From Bosea vaviloviae (GTDB lineage Bacteria; Pseudomonadota; Alphaproteobacteria; Rhizobiales; Beijerinckiaceae), in the NCBI RefSeq assembly GCF_001741865.1, contig NZ_CP017147.1, positions 1,541,001-1,605,000 of the forward strand: a DNA stretch of 64,000 nt. The letters are read 5' to 3'. Positions within the stretch are counted from its first letter, which is position 1. Each line of letters opens with the position of its first letter. The translations under genes and the position numbers were made by a program. Positions 1 through 8,537 of this stretch are shown in pieces. The notes under the pieces are model-generated. The model did not search any database and was not told the origin of the DNA. It saw only the letters and a list, made by a program, of their open reading frames with translations.

Positions 1-188
1 AGGAATTGCGCCTGCACGGCACCTTCCGCTTCGATGCCGAATTCCAGCTTGCCGTCGATCTGATGAGCAATGGCCTCGTCGATCTGAAGCCGCTGGTCAG
101 CGCCACCTTGCCGTTCGAGCGCGCGGTCGAGGCCTTCGAACTCGCCGCGGACCGCTCGCGCGCGATGAAGGTGCAGCTGGCGTTCTGA
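1..188 (+). CDS. Zinc-type alcohol/polyol dehydrogenase, C-terminal fragment
   Basis: Only the last 60 or so residues are inside the window; the reading frame is open at the left edge, so the gene begins upstream. The segment (a basic helix, then a DLKPLVSATLPFERAVEAFE-like stretch, ending in a short strand) matches the C-terminal end of medium-chain zinc-dependent dehydrogenases such as idonate, sorbitol or xylitol dehydrogenases, where it packs against the Rossmann domain. No catalytic residue is visible, so the substrate cannot be stated. It is unrelated to the metal genes that follow, which have their own promoter. Confidence 0.7.
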   Translation, partial: ELRLHGTFRFDAEFQLAVDLMSNGLVDLKPLVSATLPFERAVEAFELAADRSRAMKVQLAF

Positions 189-291
189 GGTCCAACTCCG
201 GGACGGTGCGATCGCTGGCCTTGAGCCGGGCCTGCGATCGCGTCGCCTTTCCCAGAGCGAAGAAAATCCCGCATAGCCTGCAAAATAGCCC

Positions 292-322
292 TTGAACCTC
301 TAGTGACTAGAGCAGTTAAGCT
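292..322 (+). promoter_or_regulatory. MerR-family promoter/operator (CadR/PbrR/ZntR type)
   Basis: A -35 like TTGAAC (292-297) is followed by a perfect dyad CTCTAG-TGA-CTAGAG (298-312), then a -10 like TAAGCT (317-322). The spacer is 19 bp, the over-long spacing typical of promoters activated by MerR-family metal sensors. The dyad resembles PbrR/CadR sites and not the CCTTCCC sites of CueR seen elsewhere in this window. It lies 28 bp upstream of the ATPase start and probably controls it. No CadR/ZntR-like gene is in the window, so the regulator would be encoded elsewhere. Confidence 0.75.
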
Positions 323-349
323 CGTCATCACTGGTCAAGGAGATCTCTG

Positions 350-3300
350 ATGACGCTGCCCGCGGAAGCCCTCAAGGGACTGGAATCGCAATCGAAATCC
401 GTCACCTGGAAGGTCGATGGCATGGATTGCGGCAGCTGCGCCTCGACCATCCGGGCCGCGCTCGAAAAGCTGCCGGGCGTCTCCGACATCAAGATTTCGG
501 TGACCAAGGAGACGCTGAGCCTGGCCTTGGCGGAGGGAACCACGACTGCGGACGCGATCGAGGCGCGCGTGAAGCGGCTGGGCTTCGGGCCGACATTGCA
601 GGCCGCCAAGGCAAAGCCGGCAGAGGCCCGCAGCCACGACCATCATGGTCATGATCATGCTGGCCAAGACCATGCCAACCATGAGCATCACGACCATTCG
701 CATGGCAAGCAAGACCATGCGACAGCAGTGCAGGCCGGGGCCGAGCATGACCACTCGGCCTGCGGCCATGACCATGCTGCGCCGGCTCCCAAGACTGCCG
801 AACAGCATGCGCACGACCACTCTGCTTGCGGGCATGACCACGACGCTCATGACCACAAGGCTCATGGCCATGCGCCCGTACAAGCTGCCGTGGATGAGTG
901 TGGTTGCGGCCATGACCATGCTGCGCCGGCTCCCAAGCCTGCCGAACAGCATGCTCATGACCACGCCGCTCACGGCCATGCGCCCGTGCAAGCTGCCGTG
1001 GATGAGTGTGGTTGTGGTCATGACCATGCTGCGCCGGCTCCGAAGGCTGCCGAACAGCATGCGCATGACCATTCCGCTTGCGGGCATGATCACGGACATG
1101 ATCACCACGGCCACGATCACGCGCATGCCCATGCCCATGCCCACTCCTCTGCAAACCGGGCTGCCGAGGTCGTCGCGGCCGATGCGCTGAGCTGGAAAGT
1201 CGCCGGCATGGATTGCGGCAGCTGCGCCGCGACCATCCGGACGGCTCTGGAAAAGATGCCGGGGGTCAGCGATCTCAGGATCTCGATCACCAACGAAACC
1301 TTGTCCTTGCGTCTCGCCGCGGGCAGCGCGGGGGTCGCGGCGATCGATACCCAGCTCAGCCGGCTCGGCTACAAGCCGACGCTGCTCACTGTGCCCTCGA
1401 CCGTGAGCGAGTCCGCTCCGGTTGCGCCGGAGGCGCCGCGCCGCTGGTGGACGACGTCGAAGGGCAGGGTGGCGATCACGGCCGGCCTGCTTCTCGCCGC
1501 AGCCTATGCCGTTGGTCTGGTGTTCCCGCAGGCCTCCTTCGCGGTCTTCGCGCTCGCGACGGTGATCGCCGTCGCGCCGATCGCCAAGCGCGCCGTGATG
1601 GCTGCGCTTGCGGGCGCACCCTTCACCATCGAGATGCTGATGACGATCGCCGCCGCCGGTGCGCTCTTCATCGGGGCGATCGAGGAAGCGGCCGTCGTCG
1701 TCTTCCTCTTCGCCGTCGGCGAGGTGCTCGAAGGCGTTGCCGCCAACAAGGCGCGCTCCGGCATTCGCGCGCTTGCGGCGCTCGTGCCCAAAACGGCTTT
1801 GCTCGATGAGGGTGGGAGCGTGCGCGAAGTCGCCGCCGCCTCGCTGCGGATCGGACAGATCGCGCTGGTGCGGCCGGGCGACCGTGTCCCGGCCGATGGC
1901 AGCGTGGTCGCCGGCTTCTCCAGCGTCGATGAATCGCCGATCACCGGCGAATCCGTGCCCAAGGGCAAGGAGCCGGGCGCTGCGATCTTCGCCGGCTCGA
2001 TCAACCAGGAAGCGGCGCTACGCATCAAGGTCGAGCGCGCGCCGGAGGACAACACCATCGCCCGCATCGTGGCGCTGGTCGAGGAGGCGCAGGACGCCAA
2101 GGCCCCGACCGAGCGCTTCATCGATCGCTTCTCGCGCATCTACATGCCTTGCATCGTCGGCTTGTCCTTGCTCGTGGCGGTGCTGCCGCCGCTATTCGCC
2201 GGTGCGGAATGGTCGGTCTGGATCTATCGCGGCCTGACGCTGCTGCTGATCGGCTGCCCCTGCGCGCTGGTCATCTCGGTGCCGGCTGCGATCGCCTCCA
2301 GCCTGTCGATGGCGGCCAGGCGCGGCCTGCTGGTCAAGGGCGGCGCGGTGGTCGAGATGCTGGCCCGCACCCAGATCGTCGCCTTCGACAAGACGGGCAC
2401 CTTGACCTGGGGCCGGCCGGTCGTGACCGACATCGTGCCGGGCGCTGCCAATGCCGGCCGCCTGCTGGCACTGGCTGGCGCAGTCGAGCGTGAATCCAGC
2501 CACCCTCTGGCGGAGGCCATCGTGGCGCGGGCGCAGGACGACCGGGCTGCCAAGCTCGTGGTCACGGCCACGCGCGCCATTCCCGGCAAGGGCATGGAAG
2601 CGCTCCTGGGTGAAACCCCGATCTTCATCGGTGCGCCGCGCTTCGCGACCGAACGGGCGGTGCTGTCCACCGAGATAACTGATCGGATCGCGGCACTGGA
2701 GGCGCAGGGCAAGACCGTCGTGGTCGTGCTCGAGGGCGAGATCGTCGCGGGGGTGATCGCCCTGCGCGACGAGCCGCGCCCGGACGCCCGCGCCGCGATC
2801 GCGGAGCTCAAGGCACTCGGCCTGCGCGCGGTCATGCTGACCGGCGACAACCGCCGCACCGGCGAGGCCATCGGCGGCCAGCTCGGCATCGAGGTCCAGG
2901 CCGAGATGATGCCCGAGGCCAAGGTCGAGGCGGTGCGCGCCTTGCGGCAGGCGGGTCATGTCGTGATGGTTGGCGACGGCATCAACGATGCGCCGGCGCT
3001 GGCTGCGGCCGATGCCGGCATCGCCATGGGCTCGGGCACGGATGTCGCCATCGAGGCCGCCGACGCTGCCTTGCTGAAGAGCCGCGTCGGCGATGTCGTC
3101 AGGCTGATCCGGCTGTCGCGCGCGACCATGGCCAATATCCGCCAGAACATCGTCATCGCGCTCGGGCTGAAGCTGCTCTTCCTCGTCACCACGATCATCG
3201 GCGCGACCGGGCTCTGGATCGCGGTCCTGGCGGATACGGGGGCGACGGTTCTTGTCACCCTCAACGCGCTGAGGCTGCTGGGTTTCTTCAAGGGCGAGGA

Positions 3301-3355
3301 CAGCCCCCAGGTCGCTGCGCCCGCCAATCGAAATTTTTCGCCGGAACACGCTTGA
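350..3355 (+). CDS. zntA: Zn/Cd/Pb-type P1B ATPase with two HMA domains and His-rich linker
   Basis: Inner-membrane heavy-metal exporter of the P1B family, 1001 residues, much longer than usual ZntA proteins (about 730). Two N-terminal HMA domains carry GMDCGSC (Cys27/Cys30 and Cys289/Cys292); the Asp before CxxC is typical of Zn/Cd/Pb pumps, whereas copper pumps usually have GMSCASC. Between them, residues about 95-270 form a linker packed with HDH/HGH clusters, including near-identical tandem units with DECGCGHDH. The core has TGES, the CPC transmembrane motif (C636-P-C638), the phosphorylation site D680-KTGT, and the hinge GDGIND (about 875-880). The start is the ATG 8-9 nt after AAGGAG. 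Divalent-metal specificity is inferred from the GMDC and CPC motifs. Confidence 0.92.
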   Translation: MTLPAEALKGLESQSKSVTWKVDGMDCGSCASTIRAALEKLPGVSDIKISVTKETLSLALAEGTTTADAIEARVKRLGFGPTLQAAKAKPAEARSHDHHGHDHAGQDHANHEHHDHSHGKQDHATAVQAGAEHDHSACGHDHAAPAPKTAEQHAHDHSACGHDHDAHDHKAHGHAPVQAAVDECGCGHDHAAPAPKPAEQHAHDHAAHGHAPVQAAVDECGCGHDHAAPAPKAAEQHAHDHSACGHDHGHDHHGHDHAHAHAHAHSSANRAAEVVAADALSWKVAGMDCGSCAATIRTALEKMPGVSDLRISITNETLSLRLAAGSAGVAAIDTQLSRLGYKPTLLTVPSTVSESAPVAPEAPRRWWTTSKGRVAITAGLLLAAAYAVGLVFPQASFAVFALATVIAVAPIAKRAVMAALAGAPFTIEMLMTIAAAGALFIGAIEEAAVVVFLFAVGEVLEGVAANKARSGIRALAALVPKTALLDEGGSVREVAAASLRIGQIALVRPGDRVPADGSVVAGFSSVDESPITGESVPKGKEPGAAIFAGSINQEAALRIKVERAPEDNTIARIVALVEEAQDAKAPTERFIDRFSRIYMPCIVGLSLLVAVLPPLFAGAEWSVWIYRGLTLLLIGCPCALVISVPAAIASSLSMAARRGLLVKGGAVVEMLARTQIVAFDKTGTLTWGRPVVTDIVPGAANAGRLLALAGAVERESSHPLAEAIVARAQDDRAAKLVVTATRAIPGKGMEALLGETPIFIGAPRFATERAVLSTEITDRIAALEAQGKTVVVVLEGEIVAGVIALRDEPRPDARAAIAELKALGLRAVMLTGDNRRTGEAIGGQLGIEVQAEMMPEAKVEAVRALRQAGHVVMVGDGINDAPALAAADAGIAMGSGTDVAIEAADAALLKSRVGDVVRLIRLSRATMANIRQNIVIALGLKLLFLVTTIIGATGLWIAVLADTGATVLVTLNALRLLGFFKGEDSPQVAAPANRNFSPEHA

Positions 3356-3382
3356 CCTTCCCATCAGGGCAAGCCGCAGCCT
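3352..3382 (+). promoter_or_regulatory. CueR-like operator/promoter, imperfect
   Basis: TTGACC (3352-3357) overlaps the stop codon of the ATPase gene and is followed by CTTCCCATCAGGGCAAG, a degenerate version of the CueR dyad found perfect at 13079-13097. The weak -10 CAGCCT (3377-3382) lies at 19-bp spacing. The site probably gives the downstream HMA-domain gene its own copper-responsive transcription. Confidence 0.55.
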
Positions 3383-3419
3383 GATCCCACCATCAGCCAA
3401 ACCACGAAGGACGCTTCTC

Positions 3420-3692
3420 ATGTGTTCATGCAGCCAGCATGCGGCTCCCACGGAAACCGACACCAGCGCAACGCCGGATCAGGCGGTGATCCTCCTCGTC
3501 GACGACATGACCTGCGGCCACTGCGCCGGCACGATCAAGGGCGCGATCGAGCAGGCGCTGCCGGGTTCCTCAGTCACCGCCGACCCGGCCTCCAAGCGTG
3601 TCACCATCACCGGCGCCAGCGACAGCGCCGCGATCCAGGCGATCGTGACCAAGGCCGGCTATACGCCATTGCTGGCAGGCGCTTCTGCCTGA
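3420..3692 (+). CDS. Small HMA-domain metallochaperone (CopZ-like)
   Basis: 90-residue cytoplasmic protein with one heavy-metal-associated domain. The metal loop is DDMTCGHC (two Cys, CxxC) followed by the usual babbab pattern, ending in KAGYTPLL. Such proteins carry Cu+ or another soft metal to P1B ATPases. A short leader MCSCSQH adds two cysteines and a histidine, unusual for CopZ and a possible extra ligand set. It lies 64 bp after the Zn/Cd-type ATPase but has a CueR-like site in front, so it may serve CopA (13134) instead of its neighbour. Confidence 0.82.
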   Translation: MCSCSQHAAPTETDTSATPDQAVILLVDDMTCGHCAGTIKGAIEQALPGSSVTADPASKRVTITGASDSAAIQAIVTKAGYTPLLAGASA

Positions 3693-3780
3693 AATCCGCC
3701 AGGCGCTGCCTGAATCTCGGGCGTCGGCGAGAAATTCCATACAATACGGGGCCCCTGGCTGGGCTTCGAATTGCAACAAG

Positions 3781-3810
3781 GTGGACGGCTCCCACGACTG
3801 AGCCGTCCAC
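3781..3810 (+). terminator. Hairpin downstream of the metallochaperone gene
   Basis: Perfect 11-bp inverted repeat (3781-3791 with 3800-3810) with an 8-nt loop, 88 bp after the stop. It is followed by AAAAACG and not by a T-run, so it would be a weak or Rho-assisted terminator on the plus strand. Confidence 0.45.
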
Positions 3811-3862
3811 AAAAACGAGCGGGCCGGCCCGGCAAGAGATGCGGGAGAGCTATCGCATATTA

Positions 3863-3874
3863 ATGTTATAACAT
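3863..3874 (+). promoter_or_regulatory. Zur-box-like palindrome ATGTTATAACAT
   Basis: Perfect 12-bp palindrome in a local AT-rich patch, 115 bp upstream of the ABC substrate-binding protein gene. The core resembles sites of the zinc repressor Zur. If real, it would make the following importer zinc-repressed. The assignment rests on pattern resemblance only. Confidence 0.45.
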
Positions 3875-3988
3875 ATCAGATCGACGGCATCATGAACTCG
3901 GCAGGGCCGCCTTCGCGGGCGCTCCTTGCCGATATCGCGAGAGCAAGTCGGCGAGACGGGAACAGCGAACAACAACGGAGTCGTCAGC

Positions 3989-5491
3989 ATGATCACGCGA
4001 GCAGGGTTTGTTGCAGCCTTCCTCTCCACTCTCGGCGTTGCCGGCGCGGCGTCCGCGCAGGGCGGTAAATTCGTCATCGCCGAGAATTTCCCGCCGCGCG
4101 CCGGCTTCGCGCTCGAAACCGACGACGCCAACGTCCTGTCCAAGGCGGGCTGTCTCGAAATGCTGACGCGCATCGATTTCGACGGCAAGCTGAAACCTGC
4201 GCTGGCGACCTCGTGGACGCAAACCGCGCCTGATGCCTGGGATTTCACCTTGCGCAAGGGCGTCAGCTTTCAGGACGGCCAGGCGCTGACGGCGGCCAGC
4301 GCCGCTGCCGCGCTCAATGCGGTGCTCAAGGTCACGGCGCCGGCGCGCGCCTTTTCGCCCAAGCTGATCAAGTCGGTCGAGGCGATCAATGAGGACACGG
4401 TGCGCGTGACCACGCCCGTTGCCTCCGTGCTGACGCCGCTGCGGTTGGCCGCGGCCAATACCGGCATCCTGTCGCCGGCGGCTTATAAGGACGGCAAGAT
4501 CGACCCTGTCGGCACCTGCACCGGCCCCTTCGTCATCACCCGGGTCAACGGCCAGCAAGGCATGTCGCTGAAGCGTAACGACAAATACTGGGGCGGGGCG
4601 GTCAAGCTGGCGGAGGTCGAGATCAAGTTCATCCCCGATGCCAATGTCCGCGCCACGCAGGTGCGCACCGGCGAGGCCCATGTCGGCGCGGCGGTTCCGG
4701 CCTCGACGCTGGCCACGCTGAAATCGACCGCAGGCCTCAAGATCGAGAGCATCGCCACGCCGCGCACCAGCACCTTGCTGATCAACACCAAGAAGGCGCC
4801 GCTCGACAATCCCAAGGTCCGCCAGGCCCTGCAGATGGCGCTCGATCTCCAGGGCATCGCGGCCAGCGTCTATGAAGGTTCGGTGCAGCCGGCTATCGGG
4901 CCCTTCGCACCGGCCGAACCCTGGGCTCCCAAGGGTGCCAAGCCCGCGGCTTATGATCCCAAGAAGGCGCAGGCCCTCCTGGCTGAGGCCGGCATCAAGC
5001 CGGGTTCGCTGACGCTCGATCTCTTCGCCTATGTCGAGAAGATCGAATTCAAGGATCTCGCGGCGATCCTGCAGGACCAGTTCAACGCGATCGGCGTCAA
5101 GGCCAATATCCGCGTCGCCGAATACAAGGCGCTGGAGCCCGATATCCTGGCGGGAAAATATGATCTGGCGCTGCTCTCGCGCAGCCACATGGTCGATGTC
5201 GCCGATCCCGCGGGATATCTGCAATCGGATTATGGCTGTGGCGGCGGATACAACCTGTCGCACTACTGCAATGCCAAGTTCGACGAGAAACTGGCCAAGG
5301 TCGCCGGCGAGGCCGACCCCGCCAAGCGCTACGTCGTCTATTCGGAACTGGCTCAGGATTTGCAAAACGACGCGGTGAACATCTTCGTCATTCACGAGGC
5401 CGGCAACGACGCCTACAGCGCGAAAGTCCGCAACTATAAGATCCATCCGCTGTATCAATACACGCTGACGCCCGAACTCGCGCTCGAGTGA
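3989..5491 (+). CDS. ABC importer, substrate-binding protein (peptide/nickel family, SBP_bac_5)
   Basis: Periplasmic binding protein of about 500 residues. The Sec signal peptide begins MITRAGFVAAFL and ends near ASAQ. The family blocks are visible: LxxSW..PDAWDFTLRKGVSFQDG near the N-terminus, GPF..NDKYWGG in the middle, and LLINTKKAPLDNPKVRQAL before the C-terminal lobe. The ATG at 3989 is preferred to an upstream in-frame ATG at 3926, because the signal peptide starts there. It heads a five-gene operon. Family members bind peptides, nickel chelates or metallophores; the metal-gene neighbours and the Zur-like palindrome upstream make a metal-ligand substrate plausible but unproven. Confidence 0.88.
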   Translation: MITRAGFVAAFLSTLGVAGAASAQGGKFVIAENFPPRAGFALETDDANVLSKAGCLEMLTRIDFDGKLKPALATSWTQTAPDAWDFTLRKGVSFQDGQALTAASAAAALNAVLKVTAPARAFSPKLIKSVEAINEDTVRVTTPVASVLTPLRLAAANTGILSPAAYKDGKIDPVGTCTGPFVITRVNGQQGMSLKRNDKYWGGAVKLAEVEIKFIPDANVRATQVRTGEAHVGAAVPASTLATLKSTAGLKIESIATPRTSTLLINTKKAPLDNPKVRQALQMALDLQGIAASVYEGSVQPAIGPFAPAEPWAPKGAKPAAYDPKKAQALLAEAGIKPGSLTLDLFAYVEKIEFKDLAAILQDQFNAIGVKANIRVAEYKALEPDILAGKYDLALLSRSHMVDVADPAGYLQSDYGCGGGYNLSHYCNAKFDEKLAKVAGEADPAKRYVVYSELAQDLQNDAVNIFVIHEAGNDAYSAKVRNYKIHPLYQYTLTPELALE

Positions 5492-5510
5492 GCGGCCGTT
5501 TCGCCAACAC

Positions 5511-5543
5511 CGGAGGCGTCTGCGATTCCTGCGGACGCCTCCG
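5511..5543 (+). terminator. Intra-operon hairpin after the binding-protein gene
   Basis: Perfect 10-bp stem (5511-5520 with 5534-5543), 13-nt loop, no T-run. Its place between the binding-protein gene and the permease genes suits an mRNA stabiliser or partial terminator that keeps binding-protein levels above those of the membrane parts. Confidence 0.5.
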
Positions 5544-5600
5544 CTGCAAAGCCAAGAGCACTGCTCCAAACTTTTACATCGCTGCGGAGAGGAACCTGCC

Positions 5601-6548
5601 ATGTGGCTCTTCGTTACCCGCCGACTGGCCGTTCTCCTGCTGACCTTGCTGGTGGTGTCGGTCTTCGCCTTCCTGATCCCCTATCTCAGCGACGGTGACC
5701 CGGCCGTGCTGGTCCTGCGCTCCCGCGTGGCCGATTTCCAGGTCGACCAGGCGGCGGTTGAGGCGTTGCGCCAGCAGCTCGGGCTCGATCGCTCCCTGCT
5801 CGCGCAATATCTCAGCTGGCTCAACGCGGCGCTGCATGGCGATTTCGGCTATTCCTACACCAGCCGCGCTCCGGTGATCGACCAGATTGGCCGGGCTCTG
5901 CTCGTCTCGATCACGCTCGCAATGTCGGCGCTCGGCATTGCCATCGTCATCGCGGTGCCGCTGGGCACGGCGGCGGCGACCAGGCCTGGCGGACCCATCG
6001 ACACCGCCGCAACCTTCGTCACCCAGACGCTGGTCGCGATCCCGGAATACTGGATGGCGCCGATGGGCATCCTGGTCTTCGCGCTCTATCTCGGCTGGCT
6101 GCCTTCGGCCGGTTGGGACGGCATGTCGTCGCTGGTGCTCCCGGCGATGGTGCTGGCGCTGCGGCCTTTGGCTTATTTCACGCGGGTGACGCGCGCGGCC
6201 ATGATGGACGTCTTGCAGGCTCCCTACATCACCGCCGCGCGCAGCCGGGGCCTGAGCATGACGCAGACGGTGCTGCGCCATGGCGTGCGCAACGGCGCCA
6301 TCCCCGTGGTCACATTGTTTGCGCTCTGGCTTGCCGGCCTGCTCGGCGGCTCGGTCGTGGTCGAGGTCATCTTCGCCATCCCCGGCATGGGCCGATTGAT
6401 CTACGAGGCGGTGATCAACAAGGACATTCCGGTCCTGCAGGCGAGCTTCGTCGCGATCGTCGCCCTGTCGGTGCTGATCAATACGCTCGCCGACATTCTC
6501 TACGCGGTGCTCAACCCGATGGTGAGGATGGCCCATGCACATGCCTGA
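5601..6548 (+). CDS. ABC importer permease, DppB/NikB family
   Basis: 315-residue inner-membrane permease. The N-terminus MWLFVTRRLAVLLLTLLVVS is the standard first transmembrane helix of the DppB subfamily. The EAA-like cytoplasmic loop is seen as the segment ITAARSRGLSMTQTVLRHGV, followed by GGSVVVEVIFAIPGMGRL. It pairs with the next gene to form the channel. Its end overlaps the next start by 14 bp, showing translational coupling. Confidence 0.9.
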   Translation: MWLFVTRRLAVLLLTLLVVSVFAFLIPYLSDGDPAVLVLRSRVADFQVDQAAVEALRQQLGLDRSLLAQYLSWLNAALHGDFGYSYTSRAPVIDQIGRALLVSITLAMSALGIAIVIAVPLGTAAATRPGGPIDTAATFVTQTLVAIPEYWMAPMGILVFALYLGWLPSAGWDGMSSLVLPAMVLALRPLAYFTRVTRAAMMDVLQAPYITAARSRGLSMTQTVLRHGVRNGAIPVVTLFALWLAGLLGGSVVVEVIFAIPGMGRLIYEAVINKDIPVLQASFVAIVALSVLINTLADILYAVLNPMVRMAHAHA

Positions 6549-7461
6549 CACCATGGCCGCACCGCTCTTCGATATCGCGAAGGGGGCTACCTCGCGCCCC
6601 TCCATCCTGCGCCGCGCGCTGGGCTTCGCGCGCCAGCGGCACTGGGTCTTCTCCGCCGGCGCCGTGATGTTCGCCACCGTCCTGCTGCTGCTGTGCACGG
6701 CGCATTGGCTAGCGCCTTATGATCCTGCCTCGCAGAGCCTGCTGCAGCGCTTGCAGGGGCCGAGCAGCCGGCACTGGCTCGGCACCGACCATCTCGGCCG
6801 CGACCAGCTCAGCCGCCTTCTCGTCGGCGGCCATTTCGCCATCATCATCGCCGCTGTGACCCTGGTCCTGTCGGCGGTGACCGGCACGGTGATCGGGGTG
6901 ATCAGCGCGCGCCAGGGTGGTCTCGTCGACGAGATCACGATGCGGATCGTCGATCTGCTGATCTCCTTTCCCGACGTCGTCGTGGCGATCTTCCTGATCG
7001 CGCTGATGGGGCCGGGCTATGGCACGCTGATCGTGGCGCTGACGGTGGTGAGCTGGACGCCCTTCGCCCGGCTGGCGCGCGGGCTCGCCATCGAGATCAA
7101 CGCCAAATCCTATATCCGGGCCGCCGAGATCCTGGGCTGCTCGCGCCGCTTCATCATCCTGCGCCACATCATCCCCAACGCGATCCGCCCCCTGGCGGCG
7201 ATGGGGTTCCTGCGCTTCGGCCACAAGCTCATCACAGTCGGCGGCCTGTCCTTCATCGGGCTCGGCGTCCAGCCGCCTCATGCCGACTGGGCGGCAATGA
7301 TGGCGAGTTCCCAACCCTATCTCGAACGCGCTCCGCTGCTCGTCATCTGCCCAGGGCTCGCGATCTTCCTGACCGCGCTCAGCGTGACCTGGATCGGCCA
7401 GGGCCTGGAGACCAAGCGCAACCTGGAAACCAAGCGCAAGACGGCGGGAGAGCAGGCATGA
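6535..7461 (+). CDS. ABC importer permease, DppC/NikC family
   Basis: 308-residue second permease. It has the DppC-type periplasmic segment LGTDHLGRDQLSRLLVGG after the first helix, and the EAA loop YIRAAEILGCSRRFIILRHI before the final helices. The start ATG at 6535 is preceded by GTGAGGATGG and overlaps the upstream gene. The basic C-terminus (ETKRNLETKRK) is unremarkable. The 3' end overlaps the next gene by 4 bp. Confidence 0.9.
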   Translation: MHMPDTMAAPLFDIAKGATSRPSILRRALGFARQRHWVFSAGAVMFATVLLLLCTAHWLAPYDPASQSLLQRLQGPSSRHWLGTDHLGRDQLSRLLVGGHFAIIIAAVTLVLSAVTGTVIGVISARQGGLVDEITMRIVDLLISFPDVVVAIFLIALMGPGYGTLIVALTVVSWTPFARLARGLAIEINAKSYIRAAEILGCSRRFIILRHIIPNAIRPLAAMGFLRFGHKLITVGGLSFIGLGVQPPHADWAAMMASSQPYLERAPLLVICPGLAIFLTALSVTWIGQGLETKRNLETKRKTAGEQA

Positions 7462-8537
7462 TCGCACCAGCCGCCAACGAGTCCCAGATGCGCCCGGCCC
7501 CCGGCCGGCTGCAGGCGGCGGTGCGCGACGCCGAGCCGCTGCTGGCGATCGAGGGGCTGCGGGTCGGGATCGGTACCGGAACCCGCCCCGTCATCGACGG
7601 CCTCGACCTCGAGATCAGGCGCGGCGAGGTCGTGGCGCTCGTCGGTGAATCCGGTTCGGGCAAGAGCCTCACCGCCCTGTCGGTGCTGCGGCTGCTGCCG
7701 ACTGCGGCTTCGATCACCAGCGGCTCGGTCCGCTTCGGTGGCAACGATGTCGGCGCGATGCGGCCGGCCGCCCTCAATGCGCTGCGCGGCGGCCGCATCG
7801 GCATGATCTTCCAGCAGCCGCTCGCCATGCTCGACCCGACCTGCCGCGTCGGCGATCAGGTCGCCGAAAGCCTGCGTATCCATCGCGGCCTCAGCCGCGA
7901 GGCCGCGATGGAGCGGGTGGTCGCGCTCTTCCGCGAGGTCGGCATTCCCGCGCCGGAGACGCGGCTGCGTTGCTACGCGCATGAGCTCTCGGGCGGCATG
8001 GCGCAGCGCGTGATGATCGCGGCCGCGCTCAGCGCCGATCCCGATCTGCTCATCGCCGACGAGCCGACGACGGCGCTCGACGTCACCGTCCAGGCCCAGA
8101 TCCTGCGCCTGCTCGACGAGCAGCGCCGGAAGCGCGACATGGCGGTGCTCCTGATCACGCATGATCTTGCCGTGGTGGCCGCGCTCTCGGAGCGGGTTGC
8201 GGTGATGTATGCCGGCCGCCTCGTCGAGGAAGGGCCGACGCGCGAGGTCCTGAATGCACCGCGCCATCCCTACACCAAGGCGCTGATCCGCTGCTCCCTG
8301 TTGCAGCGGGATGAAACCGGCGCGCTGATCTCGATCCCCGGCGGCGCGGCCTCGGCGCGCGACATCGCCTGCGGCTGCCGCTTCCAGCCTCGCTGCAGCG
8401 TCGCGGCGACGTCCGAGCATGCTCATGCCTGCTGCAGCGCCGAGCCGAACCTGGAATGCTGCAGCGGCCAGCACAAGGCGCGCTGCTGGAGCGTCAACGC
8501 TGCTCCCACGCTGCCGGCCGTGGAGCACAGGGCATGA
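7458..8537 (+). CDS. ABC importer ATPase, DppD/OppD family
   Basis: 359-residue nucleotide-binding subunit. Walker A GESGSGKS at 63-70, signature LSGGMAQR near 176, Walker [13 protein letters not shown] near 197, H-loop LLITHDLA. The C-terminal OppD_C extension, which normally has a few cysteines, here has an extra cluster ([15 protein letters not shown]) after the usual GCRFQPRC. That gives a Cys/His-rich tail that could bind a metal or an Fe-S cluster. The stop overlaps the next start in an ATGA. Confidence 0.92.
   Translation: MIAPAANESQMRPAPGRLQAAVRDAEPLLAIEGLRVGIGTGTRPVIDGLDLEIRRGEVVALVGESGSGKSLTALSVLRLLPTAASITSGSVRFGGNDVGAMRPAALNALRGGRIGMIFQQPLAMLDPTCRVGDQVAESLRIHRGLSREAAMERVVALFREVGIPAPETRLRCYAHELSGGMAQRVMIAAALSADPDLLIADEPTTALDVTVQAQILRLLDEQRRKRDMAVLLITHDLAVVAALSERVAVMYAGRLVEEGPTREVLNAPRHPYTKALIRCSLLQRDETGALISIPGGAASARDIACGCRFQPRCSVAATSEHAHACCSAEPNLECCSGQHKARCWSVNAAPTLPAVEHRA

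Noticed and set aside
600-1160. CRISPR-like tandem repetition
   Set aside because: The repeats are in-frame coding units of the His-rich linker in the P-type ATPase, with no unique spacers.
3890-5602. 570-codon open frame opposite the binding-protein gene
   Set aside because: Arg/Asp/Gly-rich shadow of the SBP_bac_5 gene, which has a signal peptide and family motifs.
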